Source: Ramazzottius varieornatus (lineage: Eukaryota > Tardigrada > Eutardigrada > Parachela > Ramazzottiidae). Taken from it: a stretch of 64,000 nucleotides of DNA. A model generated the notes under the pieces. It was given only the letters and a program-made list of their open reading frames with translations. It was not told the origin of the DNA and did no database searches. The stretch covers positions 1,246,584 to 1,310,583 of the forward strand of contig BDGG01000011.1 of the NCBI GenBank assembly GCA_001949185.1, written 5' to 3'. The position numbers and the translations under genes are program-made. This document shows positions 37,067 through 48,049 of this stretch, in pieces. The number at the start of each line of letters is the position of its first letter. Within the stretch, counting starts at the first letter, position 1.

Positions 37067-37121
37067 GGGGGGAAGGGGGAAGGGGGAACGGGGAAGGGGG
37101 AAGGGGGAAGGGGGAAGGGGG
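37067..37121 (+). repeat. G-rich microsatellite, (GGGGGAA)n
   Basis: About eight runs of four to six G separated by AA (once AAC) on the plus strand. This is a simple repeat with strong potential to form stacked G-quadruplexes. Confidence 0.95.
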
Positions 37122-37239
37122 TCAGAAGAGCCTGATTCGTCATCTTCCTCATTTGTTTGCTCTTTTGTTGTTATCGCATTCGCTCAGCCTTCCCAGTGGT
37201 CAGGACCACTATCTAGTTACAGTAAGCTGAGAGACATAC

Positions 37240-37560
37240 CTATCAGGTAAAAGCATCAAAACGAACATGGCGTCTGCTCGCCCTGACCGTTCCCTCGTTG
37301 GTCTGGTCTCCACACTGGTCAACCGCAGCTTAGATCGTGCTGTCCTACGGTTCAGTCCAAATCACCTTCATCCTCTATATCCCTTCATGCTGTATCGTCC
37401 CAATCGTCGGTTGAGTTTGCCGCGCAGGAATCAAGTGCTACAGTCGGGACGAGCATCAATAGAACCTACAGTCACGCTCATCGGTCATGGGCACCCATGG
37501 CCTTACATTACTTCCTTGTATCTCCTGAACCCGCAGTCCAACTTGCGTGATTGAATCAAT
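37240..37560 (+). repeat. Left part of an older repeat split by the Harbinger insertion
   Basis: The end of this stretch (CAGTCACGCTCATCGGTCAT, then CACCCATGGC and CTGAACCC) matches 56540-56610 in the same order. The continuation of the matching copy reappears on the other side of the Harbinger element at 40726-40900 (GGGAAATGAGGGTCAT and AGTGACAGGTTTA against GGAAATATGGGCCAT and CGTGACAGGTTCA). The Harbinger therefore sits inside this repeat. Confidence 0.55.
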
Positions 37561-37875
37561 AAGCACATTAAGTTGCCAGTCCCCGTTCACGTTCCTACTG
37601 TAGCTAAGGCTTGCTCCGCCCCTTTTGTGACGTGTAACTACAATTTGTTTCCCGGAGCTCCCCTTATTTTCCGAAAATAAGGGGAGTCGGAATTCCGGTT
37701 AGATAGCATTGGGAAGCATGATGGCTGCCCAACTATTCAAGGTTGTGGCTCAAAAATCGATTTTTGATTTCGCCATAAATTCATTTCATGGTGATCATTT
37801 GACGTTCCTGCTCTTTGTTGTACTATTATTTCTTGTACAGGGTCACAGGTCTTCCTTAGGGGAAGGAAAGTGAAC

Positions 37876-38832
37876 ATGGAGGGCGAAGAAGAGTTTTCTG
37901 TCGACGCTGCATTGGCAGTGGGATCCCCAGCATCGGTGACAAGCGGAGGAGCTGCAGCCAAGTTAGCACGACTACAATGGGACGAGGACAGCCAAGTTTG
38001 CCTCCTTCGTCAGTATCGCACCACAGTGGAAGTTTTCGCAGGTACCGATACAGAAATGTGGAATGATATATTCCAGAAGCTCAGATCAGCGGGGATGAAG
38101 CTGAAGACTGCCCGTTCTGCCAGGCGTTCAAGGCATCGAATCGCCTTGACGAGTAGAAATCGGGAGATCCCGGGATCTTCACAGAAAAAGAGCAGCTGTT
38201 GGTTGAGCTAGTCAACTATCTCAAAGAGCATGAAGGGAAGCGTCGAAAGAAGCAGTCCGTCAAGAAGATGCTGGAAGATGAGAAGCAGTCGCGCAAAGAC
38301 AAGAAGATGATGGACGAGACCACCTTCAGCAAACGTCGCTTCAATGGAGCTCGTGAGCTGACTCCTGATCCTCTGGACGGTAAGTTTTTCGAGTTTCAGG
38401 TAAGATCGCGCTGCCATTACTGAGATGGGTATTTAGGTGAAATGGCGAGAGATTACAACAGGTATCAGATCCCAGGTGCAGCACTTGACCCAGGTCAAGT
38501 GGCGCACATGAAATGTGTTGCTTTTAGGTGGGAAGTCGGACGAAGAAGTCACCAATACACCGAAGCGTGAACGTACTAGCTATAATCACATGATCAGAAC
38601 TTTCTTGGACGGTTCTTCAGATGTGAAGATGAAGGAGCTGCGGCTCAAGCAGGAACAGCTGGAAGTGGAGCGTGGCCGTGAGTCTCGTCTGGCCGAAGAA
38701 AACAAGATGAAGTACGATCTGGAACTCAAGCGAATGGAAGCTGACAAGCAGAAGGACGAATCTAACCGTAAGCGAGATGAACTGATGGCTGCTGTCATGA
38801 TGGAAGCGTTGAAAGGTCTGAAGAAAGATTGA
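37876..38832 (+). pseudogene. Harbinger Myb/SANT-like DNA-binding accessory protein, disabled
   Basis: Two exons (37876-38379 and 38528-38832) joined across a GTAAGT...TTTTAG intron. The N-terminus carries a trihelix-like domain (LQWDEDSQVCLLRQYRT, then MWNDIFQKLRSAGMK). The continuation (CQAFKASNRLDE, KSGDPGIFTEKEQLLVELVN) is in another frame, so a frameshift lies near 38105-38125, and a TAG follows DE at about 38153. The C-terminal exon is a long charged coiled coil (ELRLKQEQLEVERGRE, KMKYDLELKRMEADKQK) ending at TGA 38832. In active elements this protein helps carry the transposase to DNA. Only two lesions are seen, so inactivation is recent. Confidence 0.75.
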
Positions 38833-39080
38833 GCATCGCTTCGAGATAAGCTCTACAGGTGAATTTATACCTGCGTACTTTCCTACCTTTACCAAACGTC
38901 CTGACATTCCTTGCCTTATACTGAAGTCAATAAGCAAGGTACTCTCGCTTCTTAGACTTAATTCGTAAGGCTGTTTTTGATCAGAATTGTGTTGTACCAG
39001 ATTCGTTTCGCGATGCGTGGCATAAATAACAGCATAACGAATCGGAAATGCGCCACTTTTACGGGAACCGGAAACCGGTT

Positions 39081-39165
39081 GGGCAACTTCGCCGGCCTGT
39101 AGTTGGGCCACTTCGCCGGCCTGTAGTTGAGTAATTCCGCCGGCATTTACTTTGGCAACTCTACC
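39081..39165 (+). repeat. 24-bp tandem repeat inside the Harbinger element
   Basis: About three and a half copies of a 24-bp unit containing CACTTCGCCGGCCTGTAGTT. The last unit is diverged (ATTCCGCCGGCATTTACTT). It lies between the two transposon genes in non-coding sequence. Confidence 0.85.
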
Positions 39166-39329
39166 GGCACGTTTCGCGGTTTCGACCACTTCCAGCACAC
39201 AATATAAGGATAAAACGATACTAAGCCGCTCGAGTTCAGACGGGTACTAGGATTCGCGAGACGTGTCATGTAGCCCACTATTGGATGAAGCCAGGACTTC
39301 TTTCGGTTTGCGAGATATGTCTTTTGATT

Positions 39330-40521
39330 TTAATGTTCCTGGTTTTTCAAGTACTGCTCCAGAGACGGAGGCGCTACATCGAAGAAATCCGACACCTTGC
39401 CTGCATGACCGAGACAGACTCTACAGTTAGTCGAAAGTGTACCAATGGTTTATAACGTTCCGACTGGCTGCCACAGTATTTTCAAATTCTTAGAAATAAT
39501 CCAGAAAGGCGAACTGCTGAATGACTTCCCCGAAACCCCATTCTACAGCAATGCGTACTCCTGCCATGGCCTTGTTAAAGTCTGTTTCTTCCTCGGACAG
39601 CTCTGCAGCGCCTGCGCGAAACGGAGCTTCTAGATATTCGGAGATCGGATATGCAGGATCTCCATAAAGACGGTAAACTGCCCCGACTTCGGCCATCTCG
39701 TTCTTGAGAAGGTCCAGCAGTCCGTTTTCAGCCAGCATCCCTGAAACATAATTTTATCAAATTGGCAAACAAGCTGGGCAAGATCGTTTCCCAAGCGGCG
39801 CACGCTTTCAACTAGTGGCACTGACGACCTGCGCCACTTGGGCTAAACATAACATGAGCCAGCTACCTGAATCATGGCGTCTGCCAGGCCACGGCCCGTC
39901 CAGGTTAACAACCAATCCATCAGGCGCCATCACGGACTGGAACTTCAAGCCATGCAGACGGTAGTGGCCACTGTAGATGGTTTTCTGATCGACTTTCGGT
40001 CGGCAACAGGGACGAAAAGTTTCGTCGATAAAACCCCACACAGCGCGAATTGGTACGCCCTTTCGTCGTACTGCTTTGCAGAAGAGAGAGATGTCTGCTG
40101 CTTTGAGCCAACACAAATCTAGGGATGTGAGAAGATGCCCGAACTTCGATTCCACGTGACCTACAATCCAGCTGAAAGCCATTGATAACTCCGGTTTGCT
40201 TCGCCGATAAATTAGCTTGAGGGTGGTGTATCGGCTGGGATAGACAAGTCGTCCAAGGAGAATACAAAGGATCTCAACTCCATCAAACAATGATTTGTTC
40301 TCCAGACTAACAACATCAGGTATGCCGAAACCTTCTTTCAAGCGAGGGATGTTTTCTCGTATGAAGCGAAACCATTCCCATACATCCGAATCATCTATCG
40401 CGTTTAAGTCAAACGGCATCCTCAGTGGCCTCTCCACCTTCGGTAGGGACAGCATCAGAACAGTTTCCTCATAAGACAAAGCTTTGGACATCAGAAGCAC
40501 ACAAGTTGTTTTTGTATCCAT
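39330..40521 (-). pseudogene. PIF/Harbinger DDE transposase, C-terminally broken
   Basis: Two exons on the minus strand: 40521-39867 and from 39740, with a 126-bp intron (CAG|GTAGCT, TTTCAG). The catalytic core is readable: VWGFIDETFRP (first Asp), GHYRLHGLKFQ, GPWPGRRHDSG (second Asp) and VEWGFGEVIQQFAF (third acidic residue, Glu). The second exon hits a stop at 39490-39492 after FLDYF. Shifting one base restores the expected end (KNLKILWQPVGTL, then STNCRVCLGHAGK, and PPSLEQYL) apart from one more TAA, ending at 39330. So there is one frameshift and one nonsense codon in the last third; the catalytic triad itself is intact. Confidence 0.85.
39770..39845 (-). repeat. GC-rich hairpin repeat unit inside the transposase intron (locus 2)
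   Basis: One unit read on the minus strand, from CAAGTGGCGCAGGTC to GCGTGCGCCGCTTGG and then GAAACGATCTTG. The ends CAAGCGGCGCA and TGCGCCACTTG pair over 10 of 11 positions. It makes up most of the 126-bp transposase intron. Confidence 0.75.
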
Positions 40522-40725
40522 GGTTCAAGCGTATCCGCGAAGGAAAATAAGCTTCGGAGAAGAAGAAAATATCGGAAGCAAACTCAATTTGCTTGTTCAG
40601 CCTAGCTGCAGGAAAGTTTAGCGTGCGTGATAACTTGACCTACAACGAAATCTTCACATACGATTCCGGTTCCGCTTGTTAGCTACAGTCGGAGAGTGAA
40701 CGGGGACTGGCAACTTAATGTGCTT

Positions 40726-40900
40726 AATATCCCGTAGAAAACAGCTTCAAATTCTCGATCACGTGACAGTCCAGTCAACCATTCAAACAATCAACCAGTG
40801 AGCGCCGGTGGGCGGACAGGGAAATGAGGGTCATATTTGGCTGCTTACCTCTCGTCAAGTGACAGGTTTATGGGATAATCTAAACGGCCAAAATGTAGTC
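40726..40900 (+). repeat. Right part of the repeat split by the Harbinger insertion
   Basis: Matches about 56640-56765 in the same orientation (GGGAAATGAGGGTCATATTT, CAAGTGACAGGTTTA). It is separated from its left part (37240-37560) by the 3.2-kb element. Confidence 0.5.
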
Positions 40901-43145
40901 CAAACATCATTGTCTAGACAGCGGCAAAAAAGTTATCTCCCGCAAAAAGTTCCTACGAAAATTCTGAACTAGAAATCTATGCTTGTTTGAGAGAATGAAT
41001 CCTGTGATGTCGGGGGATATTGGGCTTGTAGAAGTCGGATGAGCACGAAGGGACATATTCAAACTCAAAGCGTTCCTTCCGTAAAAACCATTGCAAAGTT
41101 GGCCGCTGAGCAAAGCAAGACGTGGCCTCTCGCACAGGTTTATCGCATGGCTATAAACTTAGACATACACCAGACCATACTTTGCAAGTCCTAGAACTCA
41201 AGCAGAAGAACATACAATGTCGCTGTCTTTTTACGCATAGTCAGTGTCCGGAGTGCTTCACCAAGCCGCGTATATCGTCTGAGCTTGTGAACTGCTGTGC
41301 TGAATTACAGAAGTGGTCTTAGGACTACCCCCATAGCTTTCCCTAGTAAAAACATTTATCAACGTACCAGAACCACATCGATGCCCGTACCCAGGGGTCA
41401 AGGCCATCAGTTACTGATTAAGAACTTTTATTGGTTTTCGTTTTCAAATTTCGAGAAACGTAAAACAAAAAAGAAGTCTAGCATAAGTTAGACTTTCTGG
41501 TTCCGAGTATCCAAAATATAAAAGATTTGTTCAAGACCACGACAGAATCAGTTACTTACTTCTACAGCCGTGCGTGAACGTAAACATCACAATGATCCTT
41601 GTGAATAGAAGCTACTCTTACGGTCTTACCACGAGGGACTCAAATTATGCAATTGAATTCGATCTGCAATAAGCAAGCGTGGTATCCCCACCTGTAGACG
41701 GTAACGAATCAGTCTGCTGGACCAGCACTTCCGCCTCGTGGAAAGGGCAGTCATTCGCCCTGAGGCTGTCTGGACAAACGTTACCACGCTATAGCGTGAC
41801 CAAGAGCGGTGTGTCGCGTGACCTAACCGTTCACTTCATTGGCAACCGGTGATGGCCATGGGGTGAAAACGCGACTTAACGTTAACATCGGTTGACTAGC
41901 GTGTGCTTTACTGGAAGAACGCGGATGTGACTTTGCCGGAATGGAGGCACTCGTAATTCGGATGCGACGCGAATCCCAATGCCCTCTTTATTGATTAGGG
42001 AACCAGTACAGGAAATTTTGGATGGGCGGGTGGAAGAACTCTTCTCGTGTGGCGAAAACGAGAAGCAAAACGAATGAAATGAGGTTTGCTCGTCGGCATG
42101 AAACATCATCGAGAAGAATGTAGGCTATGTTGAACAGAGAGAAGGAAGTACAGATAAGGAACCCGATATCGTGAACGAAAAGCCAAATGTAGCGTAAGAA
42201 TGTGAAACAGCGGGAAAAGGAAAGAAGGAAGGTGTGGTGGGATGAGAGACCAGTGGATGGCACACGTTAACCAAAATTAAATCCGATTCAATTTTTATCA
42301 CTCTTAAGATGTGCATGACGTTACATGCATTTTAATTCTCGTCCCCTATTGACAAAGGAAGACGTGACCTGTGCCGCGACATCCTTCTTAGATCTCGAAG
42401 AAACGTTCAATGATGAGAAAGAGAAGATCCTGGTAAAGAATTCACACTTGCTTCTACAAGCAGAAGATACCGTAGCTTTGGCAAAACCGTCCGCGAGTAT
42501 CTTGAGTAATGAGAACGTCATGAACGGAAATGTAAACGAAAACATAAAGGAGTGAAAAATGACCGGATATCGTCCTCAACCACCGGCACCTACAGTAGCT
42601 AGCTCCGCGATACATTTTAGGTCCTAACATTGCTCTTGTGTGATCAGAATTCTCATCTGCGGTATTGTTGGTGAATCAAGGTGTTAATTCGAATATAGCC
42701 TGTGTATCCATCAGGACGCTGGTTATGCAATTTAATCTCGGATGATGAATCTAGATGACGTGTATCGGTATTCTTGTTTTGCTGAAAGGAGTGATCCGGG
42801 AACCAACTCCAGGCCGGACGTCGTCGTGGCGCGCTGATCAGGCGACTATCCTCTGAAATGCCGCGCCTTTGACGGCACCTCCAACTGGAATGCCTTTTGT
42901 CCGGTACAACCAATACCAAATAATTAAGCGAAGCATGACTTCCGGCGGTAGCTGTCAAGTTGATTTATTCACTACGATATTAATGTTTAAATGAACAAAC
43001 AGTCAACCAATTTCAGAGATGAGTTTTGAGCTTCGCGTGTTGAGATGTCGAACAAATTTGTTCAACAGGGATCTTCATTTTGCTTCCCATACTTCTGCCG
43101 CATGATTCCTCTGGTTCCTCGACATCTGTTTCCTTAGTCGCTAAG
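40901..43145. other. No supportable gene
   Basis: About 2.2 kb. One 76-codon frame with an ATG (42325-42555; DLEETFNDEKEKILVKN) has a protein-like, acidic composition but no family or splice evidence. Confidence 0.45.
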
Positions 43146-44265
43146 ATGACCGACATCTTCAACTCTAGCAGAAAAAATTATACCACTGATGATCCATCAT
43201 CCGAAAGCCCGATCTTCGACAGTGTACGGGTCGAGTGGCGCATAGCATTTCTTGCTCTAAGGATCATGTCCGTCTTGAGCAATCTAGCGTTTGCTGTTGC
43301 TGTGTACGCAGACCGTACGTCCAAAGCGGGTCCGCGGCTTCTCATCGGCAATTTAGCCGTGAGCGGTTTTCTCCTCAGCTGCTGTCTGTTTCCCGTCAAT
43401 TCACTTCAAGAGTGGATGCCGCCTGGTTTCGTCTCCTCACCCTGTTCCGTCATGTCGGTCGCTTTCTTTTTTGGTACAGCTGTCAGTTGGGCCGATGTCG
43501 GCTTAGCCATAAACCGTACGGTTGCAATCTGCTTCCCCTTTTATTACAATATTTTTCGGAGTCAAAAAGTCACTTGGCTGCTCATAGCATTCAGTTGGAG
43601 CCTGAGCATTGGTATAGCAGTGCTTACAGCAACTGAAACAGGTGTCAGGTTCTTGTACCTTCAGAAAATTTACTGCACTATCACGATCACAAGCCAGTTT
43701 GGCAAATTTTACACCGGGTTGGCCACGGTCATTCCTTATGTTCTTATTGGCACGGCTTCTGTTGGCATATTTGTTGTGGCAAGGGTGAAGTTGCAACAGC
43801 CACAACCTGACGTTGTTGCCGCTGCTAGGACGAGACGGTTGCTGAAACGACGGCTGGTGGTCGCTAAAGCCATGTTTGTTTCCCTGTTGTGGAGCTTGAT
43901 CTGCACGTTACCAGTATTCATCATGATTTCGACCCCCGGTCCCGCAGAAGATGTCTGGAAAAAGAGCTGGCTGAACAACCTCGTCACAGTTGGCACGACC
44001 ATGTTGTATGGGGGATATCCCGTAAGATACGGATGCCATTCCTGCTCGGCTACGCGGCTCTAATAACTATTCCTTACAGATTATCTATTTCGCCATGAGC
44101 CGGCCATATCGGCAATACCTTCTACAAGCCGTCTGCCCTCGTCTGCGGAAGACTCGGTCTGTACAAGTCAAACCTTCAGCCCGCGGTGACGGCACCACCG
44201 TGCAGGATCAGAGATTCGTTCTCCAAACAAGAGCTCGTACTTTGACATACAATTCCGCCGTCTAG
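43146..44265 (+). CDS. Class A G-protein-coupled receptor
   Basis: Two exons, 43146-44021 and 44080-44265, joined by a 58-bp GTAAGA...TTACAG intron in phase 0; 354 codons. The ATG at 43146 is the first in frame. The extracellular N-terminus has N-glycosylation sequons (NSS, NYT). TM1 contains LRIMSVLSNLAFAVAV, TM2 LLIGNLAVSGFLLSC, and the TM3 end GLAINRTVAICFPF replaces DRY by NRT. TM5 is around TVIPYVLIGTASVGIFVV. Loop 3 is basic (RTRRLLKRRLVVAKAM), and TM7 crosses the intron as GGYPIIYFAMSRPYR, in place of NPxxY. Ligand unknown; the degenerate DRY and NPxxY motifs resemble expanded orphan GPCR families of small ecdysozoans (inference). It may be related to the pseudogene at 58955. Confidence 0.85.
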
Positions 44266-45774
44266 GCACTTGTTTCAAGTCAAATTTTCGACCTCAGTTT
44301 AAGCATTGGCTAGTACGACATTGGGTTCTCCACTACTGCACCCCAGAGCACTGTTCCTGTCTCTGGGCGATTGTAATAATGCGTTTAATGGATGGTGCCT
44401 GCATAAGCTCTTTGGCAGCTTAAGCCTACTTCGTTTGAACGGTTCTGTCCGTAATAAATGGTGGCCTTGGTCGACGAAGTCAGCCGGCTCACTCAACGCC
44501 TTGAGCACCACGCGATTTCGAGCTCTCAGAACACCAGATGGGAAAGTCACTTTCGCCTTTTTTTAAACTGGTCGAAACAGATGGCGTTGTCAAATGGAGC
44601 CAATCACCACGTTCACGATTGGTCGAAATTTGGGAATATGATATACAGTGCGCCACCTATCAACTTGAAACGGCTAACCTTCATATTTTCCTCTAGATCG
44701 CCGGACGAATCTTCTCTCAAATCTGGTGCATGCTCTAGATGCACAAATGTTCGAACTCCAACTGGATCTTTCTTTTGAGACACTGGCTCAACCAAGATCC
44801 TGACTGAGAAATAATTTGCTGGCTAGGATGAAATTTCCATCGAAAACGGAGAAAAATCCACCATACACTCTCCAGTGGATGGTAGTTATAGTTTGAAGGG
44901 AAGTTGATTCTTCAACCAAAGAGGATAAACGAGGGGCAGCAGCTTAAGTAAAACCTTGAAACGTACGCATTATCAATAGTATGCGCTGGGAGGGTGTGTC
45001 TACCACCCTGTGCTCAAGGTGTTAAGTCACTCCTTATGGGGCAAAAGGTTTCCCGGCGGGCCGTACGTTCCAGAAGTACTCATGTAAAGCTGGAGACCAA
45101 GTTCGGTGAGCTAGATGTTTCTTGAAAGTTTGATGCGCCACTTTGGCGAAATCAGCCCTGGCCAAACAAACAAGTTCCAGAACCATCCCCGGTACCCCAT
45201 AACCGTGGGACAGCACAAACATACTGGTCGAATTTTTCTGCTAGCCTTGCAACTGGATACCTGGCTGGAACGAAAGTTCGAGAACAGAATTGCATTTCGC
45301 TTGGATTATTAGCCGCATTTTTAAAAAATTTTCACCAGGTGTATCACGAATTTGAACCGGCACCAAATATCGTGGCTCTAGAAAATCTGATTTAAATCGG
45401 TCTAGATCAGGTCGCTAAAAATCCAAGACGGGAAAGCAGTACTGTCAGTAGCTAGTCGATCTAGTCGACTTTTTCTGTTCCCGTTTTCCCGGCTCAGATT
45501 TCACAGAAGACCGAAAAACGGCTGGTCTACTGAATTCGGTTACGGGTTTCAAGATATTTAGTCTTCAAGCACGAACCGTCAAAGACGCGACAAGCTTTCT
45601 GTTTTCTGGGCGACATCACGGAGTATCTGTAGAAAGGATTCGGTTTGAAATCAAACAGAATCCAATTTTTATAGTGGCTCGTCTGGGGTGCCCGTTTCCA
45701 TTTTTCTGAATCATCGACAAGCTGCGAGCGAGTCGAAGGCGAAGCGTACAGCTTGTAACTTCGCTTAATGACTA
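44266..45774. other. No supportable gene
   Basis: About 1.5 kb between the GPCR and the pogo-like element. Overlapping short frames on both strands at 44299-44778 show no motif. Confidence 0.45.
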
Positions 45775-47632
45775 CAAGGTAAAAGCAACGGAGTGGTCAT
45801 AGCAAAATCACATAGGAAAGTGGTCATAGCTGGATGTCAGCAACTGGTGGCTCAAATCGTTTCACTTTAGGCTGAATCAACAGGGAGAAGCCTGTAGATT
45901 CATATGGTATCCACAAGAAGCGAGGATACCGTCCAGCATATGAGATTCTGCTCCTCAAAGTAAGACGACTCGCTCATGTGTTAAAGAGCCTACGGCAAAA
46001 ATTTAATACAGGCCACCAGAGGCGCCTGCGTAGGCGCGTTCTTCTCTTTGAAGCGACGTCATCCATATGGTTTATACAGTGCAACCCGGTACAGCTACGT
46101 CAGAACCTTGTTATTGACGTATACTGAACCGATTTTCCTTGTTCGGTAAGATGATACGACTTTGCCAAAATTCATAAAGGAATCCTTTAAAGTTTGCTTG
46201 TCCATGTTATTTCATAATGGCTTCACCTAAGTTAAAGACAGCTGCTGAGGTCAGCAAGGAGCTGATGGACTCTGCCATCTCTGCAGTAAAAGATTGAGGA
46301 ATCAGCAACAGATCTGCTGCACGGTACTTTGGCGTAGCGCGCACAACGCTGGTACGACGTCTTCAAATTCCCCATGCTCAAAGACGCGGTGGTCCAACGA
46401 AGTTTCCTTCACGAGTGGAAAAAGAGCTGTCTGAACTACTTGAGGCTTGCTGCACTATCGGGATTCCCCCAAGATTCGCGTTCAACGTAGGACCAACACT
46501 GCAGTCTGGCTTTGCACGTTGTGGCCTGTTTCCCTTCAGTCCGGCGACCATTAGAGGCACCGTCAAACTTTTCAACGACCCGACTATAAATGCAAGCGGA
46601 ATCCGCCAAATTGAGCCAGGCCAAGATCACGAAGAACTGTTCGAGCTTCTGCGCAGACGATACGGCATCACGTCCGATATTCACCATGAAGAAGTATGGG
46701 ACTGTGTCGAGAATGTTCAAAAAGGCAACACTTCCGGTAAGGTGCTTGCGGGTGCACTGGCGAAGTCGTTGATGGATGACACCCCGAAGAAGAAGCGAAA
46801 GCAAAAGAACACCATGCTCAATCTAACATCTGGAGCTATGGTGACGTCAGACGAAATCGTGAAAACGGCAGAAATGATTCAAGCTGAGAATCTAGGAAAG
46901 AAAGCAGCACTGAAGGCGACGAACGCAGCAGAGAAAGCAGGAAGACAAGCAGGGGAAAAAGTCGCTTCGAAAGCTGCGGAAAAGGCGGCTACCAGGGCTG
47001 CGAAGGCAGCAGAAAAGGAAGCAGAGAAGGCTGCAAAAGCGGCGGAAAGAACAGCCAAAGCAGTGGAAAAGGCCGCGGTCAAGGCTGCGAAGGCGGTGGC
47101 GAAGGCTGCCGCAAAACTCTCCGCAAGACTTGTCAAAGCAAGCAGAGTCAGCAAGCGGAAGGCTGCAGAGCCTGCATCGATGATCAGTTTTTTGTCGAAG
47201 AGGTTCAAGCAAGCTTCAAGCAGTGAAGACCCTCCGAACTTTTCTTTTATTTCGGATATCACCGCAGCGGAATCCGTCTTAAACTGATCAGGCCTTTTTG
47301 ACTGTGGAAAAAATTTCTATTGAGCTGTATCATACGTAGGGGATTTCCTAATAATTTCACCTCTGAAAATCCCGTGTTGTTAAATGGTATGAAGTTTTGG
47401 TTGGACAAGTAATCGTAGTGCCGTAGTGCGTAATAGAATACAAGTAAAGTAAGCTCGACCATGCGCGAAATGAAACTGGGAAATTATACCGCAGTTTATC
47501 AATACCGTACCCCGGACTGCAGTCTGCTTGCGGTACAAAAGCCTATGCTTCACGTGCTGCCATCGCATACCGCAAAGTATGACCGATACCTTGCGCAAAA
47601 TCTGCTATGACCACTACGTTGCGTTTACCTTG
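45775..47632 (+). mobile_element. Pogo/Tigger-like DNA transposon, internally deleted
   Basis: The terminal inverted repeats begin CAAGGTAAAAGCAACGGAGT at the left and are the reverse complement of the right end (ACTACGTTGCGTTTACCTTG), with TA duplicated outside both ends. AGTGGTCATAGC is repeated just inside the left end. The TA target and CENP-B-type helix-turn-helix in the single gene place it in the pogo/Tigger group of the Tc1/mariner superfamily. At 1858 bp it is shorter than full-length relatives because the catalytic domain is missing. Confidence 0.82.
46217..47287 (+). pseudogene. Pogo-like transposase lacking its catalytic domain, with an Ala/Lys-rich tail
   Basis: The ATG at 46217 opens a psq-type helix-turn-helix (LMDSAISAVKD, then GISNRSAARYFGVARTTL), interrupted by a TGA at 46295-46297 where Trp is expected. 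The frame stays open from 46298 to the TAA at 47285-47287. Soon after GPTKFPSRVEKELSELLEAC it jumps to FARCGLFPFSPATIRG, the segment that normally follows the DDE domain. About 250 residues of catalytic domain are therefore deleted in frame. The tail (about 46880-47150) is an unusual run of short Ala/Lys/Glu helical repeats (AAEKAATRAAKAAEKEAEKA), ending in a basic patch (SKRKAAEP) and a Ser-rich end. DNA-binding potential could survive if translation starts after the TGA. Confidence 0.7.
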
Positions 47633-48049
47633 TAGGTACTGTAACACACGTCATCTGGTGCGTCACCTTCTTTCGCCAGCATTCCGTCTAAAAACAGGTC
47701 AATTCGGTTACGTAATGACCAAACCTGTACGCACTAAGGCAAGTCATGTGTGATCTTTTTCCCGAATGTTTTTGAACTGTACTTTGAATTGCCGTGAGGC
47801 ATGAGATCGACTGATTAAAGTGCTTAAACACACTACCGTGACGCGTGTATTGTTCATGTTCTGTGGTCCTCGATGGATGGCAACAGGTTGAAAGCAGCAG
47901 ATACTTATCGTTTTTATCCTCACTCCGCGCCACTTATCACTTGTCAGTCCGCACCATACGCAAACTCACATGTGCATGCAAATAGTCAATGCTGAAGATG
48001 TCTTGCGTCTACCGAATCCAGTTATAGTTTGATCCTGTTACGCAGCAAA
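47633..48049. other. Intergenic, 5' flank of the PS synthase gene
   Basis: About 420 bp. No TATA box or repeat is obvious. This is the only space available for the promoter of the PS synthase unless it extends into the transposon. Confidence 0.4.

Larger units (their letters stand above)
37561..40725. mobile_element. PIF/Harbinger DNA transposon, nearly complete
   Basis: The 30-bp terminal inverted repeats (37561-37590, AAGCACATTAAGTTGCCAGT then CCCCGTTCAC; 40696-40725) are identical in opposite orientation. Between them lie the two genes typical of this superfamily: a Myb/SANT-like accessory protein (plus strand) and a DDE transposase (minus strand), transcribed towards each other. TAA/TTA flanks fit the family's 3-bp target preference but are not an exact duplicate. 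A perfect hairpin (CTCCCCTTATTTT at 37658-37670 with its complement to 37686) lies just inside the left end. Both genes have recent-looking disabling changes. Confidence 0.88.

Noticed and set aside
46879-47262. Ala/Phe-rich minus-strand frame
   Set aside because: Antisense of the Ala/Lys repeat tail; the composition is forced by the repeat on the other strand.
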